Below, one piece after another: positions 1 to 12,400 of a stretch of 64,000 nucleotides of DNA. The number at the start of each line of letters is the position of its first letter. Position 1 is the first letter of the stretch. The position numbers and the translations under genes are program-made. The notes beneath the pieces were generated by a model. It had not been told where the DNA came from. It did not search any database and saw only the letters and a program-made list of their open reading frames with translations. Source of the DNA: Lamellibrachia satsuma (taxonomy: Eukaryota > Annelida > Polychaeta > Sabellida > Siboglinidae); assembly GCA_033239005.1 (NCBI GenBank), contig BSQZ01000078.1, positions 2,594,542 to 2,658,541 on the forward strand, given 5' to 3'.

Positions 1-2
1 CA

Positions 3-409
3 GATGACGAACTGCGGCGCATTGGTGTTGACGGGCTGGTCCACCAGCTGCGGCGGTGTGACCGCGAACGGCTGCGGTCTCTGGCTGACCACAGCAAGAT
101 GATGATGGATGTAAACAATCGTCTTCAAACACATCTCATGGAGATACGTGGCCTCAAGGAGGTCAACCGGAAACTCATGGAAGAAAACCAGGAGTTGCGG
201 GATCTATGCTGCTTCCTGGACGATGAACGAGAGCGCAGTCGAAAGCTGGCACGGGAATGGCAGAAGTTTGGGCGTTACACGTCTGATGTGATGAAGAGTG
301 AGGTCGCCACATACCAGCAGAAACTGAATGTGCTTGAGGCGCGACAGGAGGAACTGGTGAAGGAGAATTTCGAACTGAAGGAGCTGTGTATCTACCTCGA
401 CCAGGACAG
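3..409 (+). CDS. CCDC85: CCDC85 exon: N-terminal coiled coil
   Basis: The frame is open from base 3 to the donor AG|gtagga at 409/410; reading on would hit TAG at 411-413. It encodes ELVHQLRR-like and LRDLCCFLDDERERSRKLAREW blocks typical of the family. The exon ends two bases into a codon (AG|). The true 5' limit and the initiator Met are not in the window, although Met at 99 could be read as an internal start. Confidence 0.92.
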
Positions 410-3400
410 GTAGGAACTAATATATGAGGTGTAGTCTGGGCATACCTTAAAATTGTGCTATAACATGTCTAATTTCAATCTAGATTTTCCATTTTATGCT
501 TGGATAGTTTCGGGACATATACGTCTAACCTCTATTCATACAAAACTTGTTAAATTCAAAAGGTGCATATAAATGTGTTAAATTCAAGTTGTCTTTAGAA
601 CTCAACAGTGTACACTGAAATATCTCTACCACATTGCTGTCAGGAATGACCGGGGGGAGACGGCTGACCGCGACCAGGGAGATGGCAGCAGTAGTTCTAG
701 TCCAGTCAATGAGAAAGTGGACGAATTGCCCACAGCAAGCATCACTGGACTTGACCGCCAGGCTCAGGAGGCACTGCAAAAACAGGATGTGCGGGCTAAT
801 GGTAGGCCTCTTTTTCAGTTTTTTCCTTGATTAACAAATGTACAGGTTGTACAGGTTAAATGTCCTTCCTCCATCACATTTTTGTCTGTCTCTTTTCAGA
901 CTCATTTCACAAAACATGTAACTAGTATAAACTTTTTATTATACTAGTTCGTTTGCATGACTTTTTAATTAGTTTTGTGAAACCCTCGGACATACTATTA
1001 AAATTACCTTTGACTGGATCTGGTAAAAGTTCTGTGAAAAAGGGCAAAAAATGGTCTAGCTCTATATACTACAATGCAAGGCTGTGCACATTTTAACTGA
1101 TCAAACAATCAAAATAAGTTCTTTTGATTTATGATTTTAGTTTCCAGTCTTTCATAAGTTTTATTAAGTTGACTGCAAATGTTATTTGAACATACTACAA
1201 ATTTGAACATCAACAAACCTGATTCGTGATGGGCCAAGACAATTGAGGAGGGAGGTTTAACGGTAGAGATATGTTCTAGTTGAGCAATTCCTGTTTCATT
1301 TTGTATCCAGTGTGTGGCAGTTGATGCATGCCCAAGCACTGGATGTAGGTGAAATGTATGTCTACAATTGCTGGGTACACAACTGCTGTTAGATTTTTAC
1401 TTTTGTGCACATTGACTGGCATACAGTATATTTTATGCTTGAATAAGACACCTTCATATCATATGAAGCCTTTTCAGAGTGTCTTGGCAGACATGTTGTG
1501 CTCCCGATATGATGAGATGCTATTAAGCTGTTGTGATCCATCTGCATGGATTGTTATGTTGATCTCGCGATCAGAGCTGCAAGAAGCCATCAACTGAGTG
1601 GTACTTCACAGAAACATACTCATGTGGTTTCTATCTACGTTTAGTGATATTACCATCTCTCATGAACAAGAACTGCTTCCAGAGGCACCCACTGAAGGCA
1701 GTATCATTGTTGATGCATTGTGCCATAAATAAACATGTGCAGTACAAATCATTGGCACACTAACCATTGATAACTCCTGTGAATCACAGCACCTGGCTTC
1801 TGGGGTGGTCTTCCACTGTGTAGGTGAAGTGATTTGTCTTGATTCTCTTGTCAGTCCAGTGTCATGTCAAGTAGAACTGTTGGTTGTCACTCATCATCTT
1901 CTGTCACAGCTCGTGACTCTTGTGTTAGCTACATGTCAGATGTGGCTCGAGTATTTTTTACCCATACACTCAACTAAAAAAATACTCTAGCCACATTCTC
2001 AACAAGAATCAAATATAATGCTAAGCTGTGTGGTTTATTGTCTCTGTATGTATCAGTCTTTCATATATACAGAATGAGAAAATGTTAAGGTAATTAATTA
2101 GTTATTGTAACAACACAATCTGATAGGGTTGTTGTGATAGCTTACCTGTTATGATAGTTTAACAATAAATGATAAATAATAATTACTTACTAATTGATTT
2201 AAGTACTAATATTGTCTCATTGTGAACTATGTTAATTGCTTGTGGTATATATGTAGCAGCTACATGCCATGACTAATAATATATTTCCTATTTCCAGGCA
2301 TTTGTTGCTATAAATCAGGTTGATCAAACATGTTATTGTGATATTAATTTTTCTGTTGTTTTGGTTGTTAAATCAATGGTAAATACCTTATTCTTGCAAT
2401 CTTGTTAATTAATTACACTAGTCAGAACATGTGGTTGCAGCTTATGTGATAATTGGATATCAAAGAAACCATTGATCTGTGGTCAGATGCTGAGATTTCA
2501 CACCTTTGGTAAATCCTTAGTGATTTAATTAATCACTGTCTAGACTTCAGCTGTGTGTGATTGCTATTGATATGTCCTGTGTGTAATAGATGATTCCACT
2601 GTGCTGGACACATTGCTATTGTTCACTGGACTGGGCAGGGCTTTGTGTTGCAACAAATGGCTAGCAGTAATGTTTAAATAGCACTTAAGAAGTTGCCAGC
2701 TGTTGGTAACACTTCAATGTTAGAAAGACATTTTTATTACACAACAAAATTAATTGTTGGATGATTTATAAAACCAGTCAAAACTGAATGGCATGGTTTA
2801 ATAGTATTTGTTGACATGTTTTATTTGATGTGTCTTTGTATTTGTCCTTATTCATGCAGCTGTAATTGCAATTTTATGCAGACTAAGGCGTATTGTTGAA
2901 AATGTATTGATTTGCAAGTTTTTGCAAACCATGACGATACTGTTAAATTTGCTTTTCACTACGTCGAATAAAGTGGAGCTGTTTGTACAATTGGAATTCC
3001 TATACAATTATTAATGCTAGTTAAACTCCAGATAAAAGTGTAAGTTCAGTGGGCGTGTTGCTAAATTGCCAATTTTCCCTTATCAATAACTGATGTGGAT
3101 CACAAAAGGTTAATTGTTGTTCTCCATGGCATGTGGTTGAACTTGTGGTTCGGTTGTGAATAGAATCCATGGTGCGTGCAAAGAACAGTGATCGTGTGTT
3201 TGTGTTGCATATATGAAAAAGCGATATGACTTGTTGGTAAAAAGATACCGTTTAAAGTAATCTTGATGCTAATTCTATTAGGATGTGTTCTGTGATAGTA
3301 TCTAAATAGCTGCGTTCCTGTTGCAATACTTTTGTGATAGTTCTGAACATAGTATCAACCATGTTGTTATACACTGGTATTTGTGCAATTTACACTGATA

Positions 3401-6400
3401 CTGAACATAGCTCAGGTCAAAGCTGTATTAGTCATATATTTTGTTATGATGTTAATTCAGACCTGTCTATTTTTTATAAATTTTTTACTTGAAATTCTGT
3501 ATAAAGCAGTATGAATCCATATGACACTCTGCATTGGTTAATTGGCCTATATCATTCCAATTCCAATTTAGTGTTGCCATCTATGATGCTATGAAATCAA
3601 ACAGATCAAACCTAGATCAAACAAAATCTGCTAGCTTTTGTCGGAAATCTCCCTTGCATCAAAGGTGTTGCCATCTATGAGGCTACAAATATTACCTACA
3701 TCAAATTAAATCTGTCTTGCATCAAAATAGTCATATTCTGACCGCTATAAGTTTGTCATTTGATTTTATACAAGTTTTTGTGATAAACACAAGAAATTTT
3801 TTATTTAAACAAAAACAGAACATGACAGTATTCCTCCCAAAATATGTATTGCATCTGACTTAATATCACTTGTATGATGATCATCCATCACACAACACTG
3901 TAGCATATTGCCTACAACCACAAGTGAGCTGACAAATTTGGTGGGGGGTGGGGGCTTTCATGATGGTGGTGGGTAGAAGAAGTTTTCTGGTTGAAATTGG
4001 GCATAAGGAAAGTTGACATAATGTGTCCATCTCTGAACATAATGAGAAAAAAAGACATAATTATGTGCCAAGTGCCAAACCCGAGTAGTGCACCACTTGT
4101 ATGACTAGTAACAGAAATCCATAAGACCTGCAAATGAACCCCATAAAACACAGAGTTGTTGCCTGTTCAGTGAATCATAGATAGTTAAGTTTATTGTTGC
4201 ATTGCTGTCTCTACTTTAGAGACAACGTCTTTGGTATCATAGTTACTAAAAATTAACTGGCATGAAGGATTAAAAAAGGAAGGCAAAATTTTAGATTTTA
4301 AATTTAGAACGAAGAACAGTGTTCAAAGCAGGATGGGAAAAGTTAAAGGAAACATGGATAAAGGGGTTTGTAGGTGGGGTCAGGGAATGTGACAGGGAGA
4401 GAAGGAGGATCCTACTAAATAGGGTGTCGTGGAAGAATAAAGTTATATTGCAATGTTGAGGGAGACGCCAAACTGTAGGTGGTTTCTATCATATCGTATG
4501 ATTATAAGCAACAGCAAGGTTTCCATCCTGTGTGTGAGCATGCATGTGTGTGAGCACTAGTGAATGTAATAATGTGTGCATGGTTGCATGCGTGTAGTGG
4601 TATAGTGACTGGAGTGTGGTCTCTCCAAAGCCAAGTCGTGATGAGGTCTCTACCATGATGTGTAGGCAATGCTGTGATCTCTATCATGCACTATGTTCCC
4701 TGCGGCACTATGCAAGCAATGCCCTGTAAGAGAAGACTGTGAAGATTACTGGTGGGTGCAGACACAGATAGTCCGATAGCAGCGCCAGGCATTCAGTAGT
4801 GAATGTGACATCTCCAATTCACTGAGTATCCATTCACAGGGGTCCGTCATGCAAACGATGGGCGTTACAAAAACATGCGTGTGCCGTGCATCAGTAGCTC
4901 TTGATAAATTGTCACATTTTACTTGTGAAATGACTCAGTTGTGTGCTAAATAATGTTTAAAGCAGGAACATGCACATATGAAATTCACTAAATGTGTTAA
5001 AGGTCTAATCTTTCTATTATAAAAGCTGAAATCATGTAATATAATAGAAACTATGTCTATTCTAACATCATGACTGTCCAAGTGTGTTTTAGTAAGCCAC
5101 AGTTTTTAAATGTAAGTTGACCGTTGTTTGTTTGTGAATCTCAACGTTGCTGTTCAGCATGTAATGTAGTACATTCCAGTCGAAACATTAAACAAACGAC
5201 AGTCAAATCATATGAAAAAAATTGTGGTTCATTTAAACATATCTGAGCAGTCAATAAATATAGTTTATATATTTAACATGATTTTACGATAACAAATAAA
5301 CTTTCTGCACCTTTAACTAGCTATAGGATATTACAGAGATGATGGGAACACAAAATAAGGATGACAGTGGTACGCATGATCTAGCGCCATGAGTCAGTGG
5401 TCTGTATCACTGTCACATGTCTACACAGTGTTAGGCACCTGATCTGGTATGCAGCTGGGAATGCACGACACAGGTGTGCATATATTAGCGATAGTTCTAT
5501 GCTCGCTGACAATCACACCTGCACGTAATTGTGACCAATCTCAGTTTGAGGGGTTGTGTTGATACAGTCATCTTTCAGTTAAAATTTTAGGGGAAATATC
5601 AAATTACTTTATTTCGTTCAGAATATCAGAAACCAAAATGCTGTTGTAAGACAAGTACTGTTTTATTGATATCTTTAACACATGCAACTAGAATGTGGTT
5701 GCTAGTTAGATATAAAATATTATTTTTAATTTTGTCATTATATTTGGATTGCTATTTTGAGAGTATCCCTATTTGCTCATGTAGATGCAAAAACTAGGAA
5801 TCTTTTTGCAAATAGAGTGTCAACTGTGTGTTAGCGAGACTTGCTAGATGACAAACTGTTTTAACTCTTGAGAACCTCCGCTGGGGGTCTCCAGATATAT
5901 TTTTTACATTACATGATTCACTAGTCTGTATCACCAGCAGTTTGGTCACTGAGCTACATATTTGGATTTGGGATGATAAATACTATAGCTATAACCTCTA
6001 AAAATAGAAAAAACACCAGAGGCTAATTTTCTGTGTAGACTATGTAATATTTGTGTATGGAGGAGTTGTTGGAAGAAAAAAAATTCTTTTCAAATTTACG
6101 TGCAAAAACGGGTAGTACCTAAGGTAAAAAATGATTTTATCTCCAAAACTATTAAAAGTAGGTAAAAAGTCGAAGAAATCTAACGACCTAGTGCATTGGG
6201 TTTCTGAAAATATGGTGATGATGATGTGGATTAACACTTTAGCCAACTAAGATGTTATATACTGATAAATTCAGTGTCACAGTGTTTTGTAAAACAGTCA
6301 TTCAGTTAACAAATGGGAATCGTTGAAGATTCCCTTTAAATAGCTACAACTAGCCCGGTCCGTAGTAGACCTAACTGTTGTAACCTTTCAACATATTTGT

Positions 6401-9400
6401 TATGTAGCCACAGCATGCTGTATGATTGATCTTCTGCTTGCATGTTGACATGTTTGAGTGTTTCTAAGTGTTTTGTTTGCTATTCATATGCTACGTTATG
6501 CAAAGAGCCCAGTTGGGTGTTGATGTTTCATGTGATTACAAATGAACTTCAAAATTCATTCTCTGTAACGTCTAGCTGCAAGTTCTGTGGTCATTGTATG
6601 AATCATATCTATCTTGATGAAATGGAATGCAACTTTACAAAGCTATTCAAGCATATATGGTGATTTGATCTGGATATATGCACAATGCTAAACTGCTACA
6701 GCTGGAAACAGCTGCTACAGGTTTGTTAAATATACTGCATACATTTATTTTAATTTACTGTCTATAGATGTACATATTTACCATACCTGGGTGGTCTTAT
6801 TGAAAGTAGTAAAATTGTTTTTAGAGAATTACAGTGGAAGATATACTAATACCAGGCCTGGGTTCGATTCCGCTTCAACGATTCCGATTCCAACTCCAGC
6901 AGATCTTTTTCGATTCCGATTCCAACTCCGGTTGTATTGGTTCGATTCCGACATCGATTCCTACTCCAGCTGACTTTTGCGATTCCAACTCCAGTTGTCT
7001 TAGTTAGATACCAATAAAAGTAAATTGCAATTAGCCATATCCCATGTGGAAGGGCCTGTGGCTTTTCTGTGCAAACACTAGTAGTGACATTCATGACGAT
7101 TCCGATTCCAGTCATTGTGATTCCGATTAAACTCCACTCCAAATGATTCCGATTCTGATTCCATTCCAACTAATTCCCACTCTCATTCCACTCAATTGAC
7201 TCCAAATAATTCCGATTCCACTAAATTAACTCCAAACCATTCCGACTCCTAAATCGGAGTCGGAATCGTCCTTTGATTCCGATTCCGGAGTTGGAATCGC
7301 CCCAGGTCTGACTAATACACAGTGAAAAGGTAGTTTTATATAAAAAAATTCTTTCAAAGAAATTGCTGTTTATGTTACAAGCCAAGCCTATTATTATGTG
7401 TATTTAATCTGTGGGGGCTTCTGTAAAGTATGTTGTGCTCAGGGGTGCGGGTGCCTGGGTTAAAATGATATTTAGGCTGAGTAAAGGATGAATCAATACA
7501 GACATGCAACATATATAATATAGATGTATTATGGGGGTGCACATTGTGGTTAGGGGAGAGTTGTAGGTCTTTGTTTCTTCTTGTTCTTCTTAATTTGTTA
7601 TATTTACAGGACATATAGGCCAGTTGTACCTCAAGTATTGACTGGACACAATTTGTCTTCAGGTGAACCGACCCTGCAGTACGTCAGACAGCTGGAGGAC
7701 CGCATCACTCATCTGGAGCAGGAACGCACAAGACATGAGCACGCAGGACAGGTGAGACTGTTTGTTTTTGAGTGAAAGTAACATCTTTCAAATTGGTATA
7801 TAATGACTCTAGATATATTAGAGAACAGCATCATGTGCACATTCCGTGATACATTTGATGTGTTATTATAATTATTCTCAACATTTGACACAACATTGCT
7901 GTACAATCAACTGGGTTGTTTCAGAGGGTAGATCGAGGCCACCCACGGGAACCTCGAAAGTTTTTCTCAACGCCGCAGCTCCGTAACACAAGATCAGTGA
8001 TCGCGACACATTCACCAGCAGTGAGTTTACAATATGTCGGTATCATAGTCGTGCCTATGAAGATTGCCCTATATTCCCTGATTTATATGATTGCCATGGA
8101 ATAACACCAAACAGAATGGATGTTATGTTTGGAGTCAGTTTTTAGCCATGATTGTGTAATTGTTTTAGAACATGTGTGATGATTTCATGGGATTTTCATA
8201 ACATCTTATATGTTTCACTTGCACTTTAGTAACATACTGAAAGTACAAAATATGGTAAATTTATTGTTTAAGTTTGCATCAGAATATAGCAATAACTATA
8301 ACAAATATAGCAGTAGTCACCTCGAATATAGACCACAATCAACAGTTTCCTAGGTACCCTTTAAGTGAATCATCGTGGATGAATCCCAGATCCTACCATT
8401 GTCTATCACCTGTCCTGATTTCAGGGTTCAGGATACAGTTACATTTCCCATTGGTGGCCATGTTAACATTTTGCATAATTATAAGAAAACGTGACCATCA
8501 AAAATTCTAAAAGTTTTTACCAGCTGCTGTCATCATCCCTCTGACATGCTGGTTGAGTTTTGTAAAAATTAGACATTTCTAACTCTGTAATATGCCTGTA
8601 TGTGCGATACCCCTTAATGTTTACCAATATTGGCACGAATTACTGCGCACATATGTCTAGTGGCCAAAAAAAATCACAAATATCCTTCCACCTATTAAAA
8701 TCTTTTAAAAATCCACCATTTCACTCTCAACAGTTTCCAGCAGCAAACCTGGCAATGTCCCTGTGCAAATGCACTTATGTCAGATTGTATGATTTTTTTT
8801 AAACTTCCTTTATCCAAACTTACTATGCCCTACATTCGTGTGTAACACACCAGGAGGTCTAACTGGAGCATGACCCCTTCAGGGGTCAGACCACAATAGA
8901 GAATTGCATTGGTGGCCATGTTAACGTTTTGTCTGATTGTAAGACAACGTGACCATAAAAAATTCTAAAACTTTTTACCAGCTGCTGTCATCATCCCTCT
9001 GACATGCAGTTGCTTTTTCACAGCAACTGCCATCATCTCACTGACGTGCTCACCAGCTTTTATCAAAATCACATACCTCCAGCTCTTTTAAAACGCCCCC
9101 ACGTGCGATGCCCTCCACCAATTAAACCCTAAAAAAATGCACTGTTTCACAGCCAATAGCTTCTACAAACAAACCTGTGAATATTCCTGCTCAAAGGCAC
9201 TCATGTCACATAATATTAATTTATTAAGTTCCCATTTTACAATTTCATACGCCCTACATTCGTGTGAAACAATAAACAGGAAGGTCAACTGTGGTCTTAC
9301 CTCTTCAGCCATCTCTACAAATCCAACATTTTGTGGTGGTGTCATCTAGTGACTACTCTGCTTACTATTTCAGATAGCACTACATGGTGCTGCCACCTAG

Positions 9401-12400
9401 GGAATGCACTGCATACTTTAATTTGCTATCACACATTTATCAAGCTGAGAAACCCTGCTTATGATCAATTGTATATTTAGGGGGGGCATTGGGGCATGGC
9501 TCAATGGTTTTTATTCTTTATGTAATCTGTTGTGCCACTGAATAGTAGCATGGTAAACTAATGGGTGACTAAGTCACAACATGGTAGCATGGTAAACTAA
9601 TGGGTGACTAAGTCACTACATGGTAGCATGGTAAACTAATGGGTGACTAAGTCACTACATGGTAGCATGGTAAACTAATGGGTGACTAAGTCACTACATG
9701 GTAGCATGGTAAACTAATGGGTGACTAAGCTCGGCCCCTCTTTGGTCAATCCTGTTGTGAAATCCTAGATACTCCACTGATTGTGTGCCTCTTATTCACA
9801 ACCTTTCATATGGGTTTGTGTTAACTCTGATCTTGTGGGTTCTACTTTAACTGAATGAATCTGCCTGTACAAATGACACAAATGTATTACGTTCCGACAA
9901 TGTGTTGACAGTTGCTGACTGGACACTAATTGATGTGGCTCTGTGGTCAGAACACTGGACTCTTGTTCAAGGGGACTGGGATTCAAATTATCTTGCTGTT
10001 GTTTCGAAACTTGGACAATTTTGTTCACTCCTCGTTGGCTATAGACAGTGGTGGATATAAATGAATATGAGTAGTTTTCATGCATTAATTGCAGTGTGGC
10101 TGAATGCTTCCCAGAGAAGTCAAGTTGGTGTTGGTCTGGTCTGCCAGGGGTGAAGTGTAAAGTGCGTTGAACGGTCTCAAGGACCAGATATAACGCTTCA
10201 TAGGAATTTACCTTTTATATGTCTGTACAAACGATGTAAAGGTACATAATTATAAACTAAAAATTATGTAGTTTATGCAACAATGTGTTGACACTTGCTT
10301 ACTAGATGCGTTTCTATACTTCAGGCATCTCCTGGTCGGCCTGTATATAAGCCTAGTGACTGTCGAGACTGGTCACAACCAGTGCGAACAAAGATCATCC
10401 AGCAAGAGCCATCACCTGCCCTGACCAAGCCTGATGCCATCGCGTGTGCAATGAAGGTAACACTCTTGTCTTACTCATACTCATGAGACAGTGCTGTTAG
10501 CACTAGTAACTGCTGCTGTCTATCTGGTGTACTCAGTGGCCTGTGGCTCACAAGGATGGTCATACTCATGAGTCAGTGCTGTTAGCACTAGTAACTGCTG
10601 CTGTCTACTGGTGTACTCAGTGGCCTGTGGCTCACAAGGATGGTCATACTCATGAGTCAGTGCTGTTAGCACTAGTTACTGCTGCTGTCTACTGGTGTAC
10701 TCAGTGGCCTGTGGCTCACAAGGATGGTCATACTCATGAGCCAGTGCTGTTAGCACTAGTTACTACTGCTGTCTATCTGGTGTACTCAGTGGCCTGTGGC
10801 TCACAAGGATGGTCATACTCATGAGCCAGTGCTGTTAGTACTAGTTACTGCTGCTGTCTACTGGTGTACTCAGTGGCCTGTGGCTCACAAGGATGGTCAT
10901 ACTCATGAGTAAGTGCTGTTAGTACTAGTTACTACTGCTGTCGACTGGTGTACTCAGTGGCATGTGGCTCACAAGGATGGTCATACTCATGAGTCAGTGC
11001 TGTTAGTACTAGTTACTACTGCTGTCGACTGGTGTACTCAGTGGCATGTGGCTCACAAGGATGGTCATACTCATGAGCCAGTGCTGTTAGTACTAGTTAC
11101 TACTGCTGTCTATCTGGTGTACTCAGTGGCCTGTGGCTCACAAGGATGGTCATACTCATGAGCCAGTGCTGTTAGAACTAGTTACTACTGCTGTCTATCT
11201 GGTGTACTCAGTGGTCTGTGGCTCACAAGGATGGTCATACTCATGAGTCAGTGCTGTTAGCACTAGTTACTACTGCTGTCTAATGGTGTACTCAGTGGCC
11301 TGTGGCTCACAAGGATGGTCATACTCATGAGCCAGTGCTGTTAGAACTAGTTACTACTGCTGTCTATCTGGTGTACTCAGTGGTCTGTGGCTCACAAGGA
11401 TGGTCATACTCATGAGTCAGTGCTGTTAGCACTAGTTACTACTGCTGTCTAATGGTGTACTCAGTGGCCTGTGGCTCACAAGGATGGTCATACTCATGAG
11501 CCAGTGCTGTTAGAACTAGTTACTGCTGCTGTCTACTGGTGTACTCAGTGGCCTGTGGCTCACAAGGATGGTCATACTCATGAGCCAGTGCTGTTAGTAC
11601 TAGTTACTGCTGCTGTCTACTGGTGTACTCAGTGGCCTGTGGCTCACAAGGATGGTCATACTCATGAGCCAGTGCTGTTAGAACTAGTTACTACTGCTGT
11701 CTACTGGTGTACTCAGTGGCCTGTGGCTCACAAGGATGGTCATACTCATGAGCCAGTGCTGTTAGAACTAGTTACTACTGCTGTCTACTGGTGTACTCAG
11801 TGGCCTGTGGCTCACAAGGATGGTCATACTCATGAGCCAGTGCTGTTAGTACTAGTTACTACTGCTGTCTACTGGTGTACTCAGTGGCCTGTGGCTCACA
11901 AGGATGGTCATACTCATGAGTCAGTGCTGTTAGTACTAGTTACTACTGCTGTCTACTGGTGTACTCAGTGGTCTGTGGCTCACAAGGATGGTCATACTCA
12001 TGAGTCAGTGCTGTTAGTACTAGTTACTACTGCTGTCTACTGGTGTACTCAGTGGCCTGTGGCTCACAAGGATGGTCATACTCATGAGCCAGTGCTGTTA
12101 GTACTAGTTACTACTGCTGTCTACTGGTGTACTCAGTGGCCTGTGGCTCACAAGGATGGTCATACTCATGAGTCAGTGCTGTTAGTACTAGTTACTACTG
12201 CTGTCTACTGGTGTACTCAGTGGTCTGTGGCTCACAAGGATGGTCATACTCATGAGTCAGTGCTGTTAGTACTAGTTACTACTGCTGTCTACTGGTGTAC
12301 TCAGTGGTCTGTGGCTCACAAGGATGGTCTGAATTATCGTCTGCAACATGCTCAACATGGTTGCTTCAGATGGGGAAGGGTTTATATCTTGTTTGAAAGT

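Noticed and set aside
7581..7662. A longer CCDC85 exon starting at an acceptor near 7609
   Set aside because: Its phase does not match the exon ending at 801 and would reach TGA; the acceptor at 7662 keeps frame.
10473..12328. CRISPR-like direct repeats
   Set aside because: The units are contiguous with no unique spacers, and the genome is animal.
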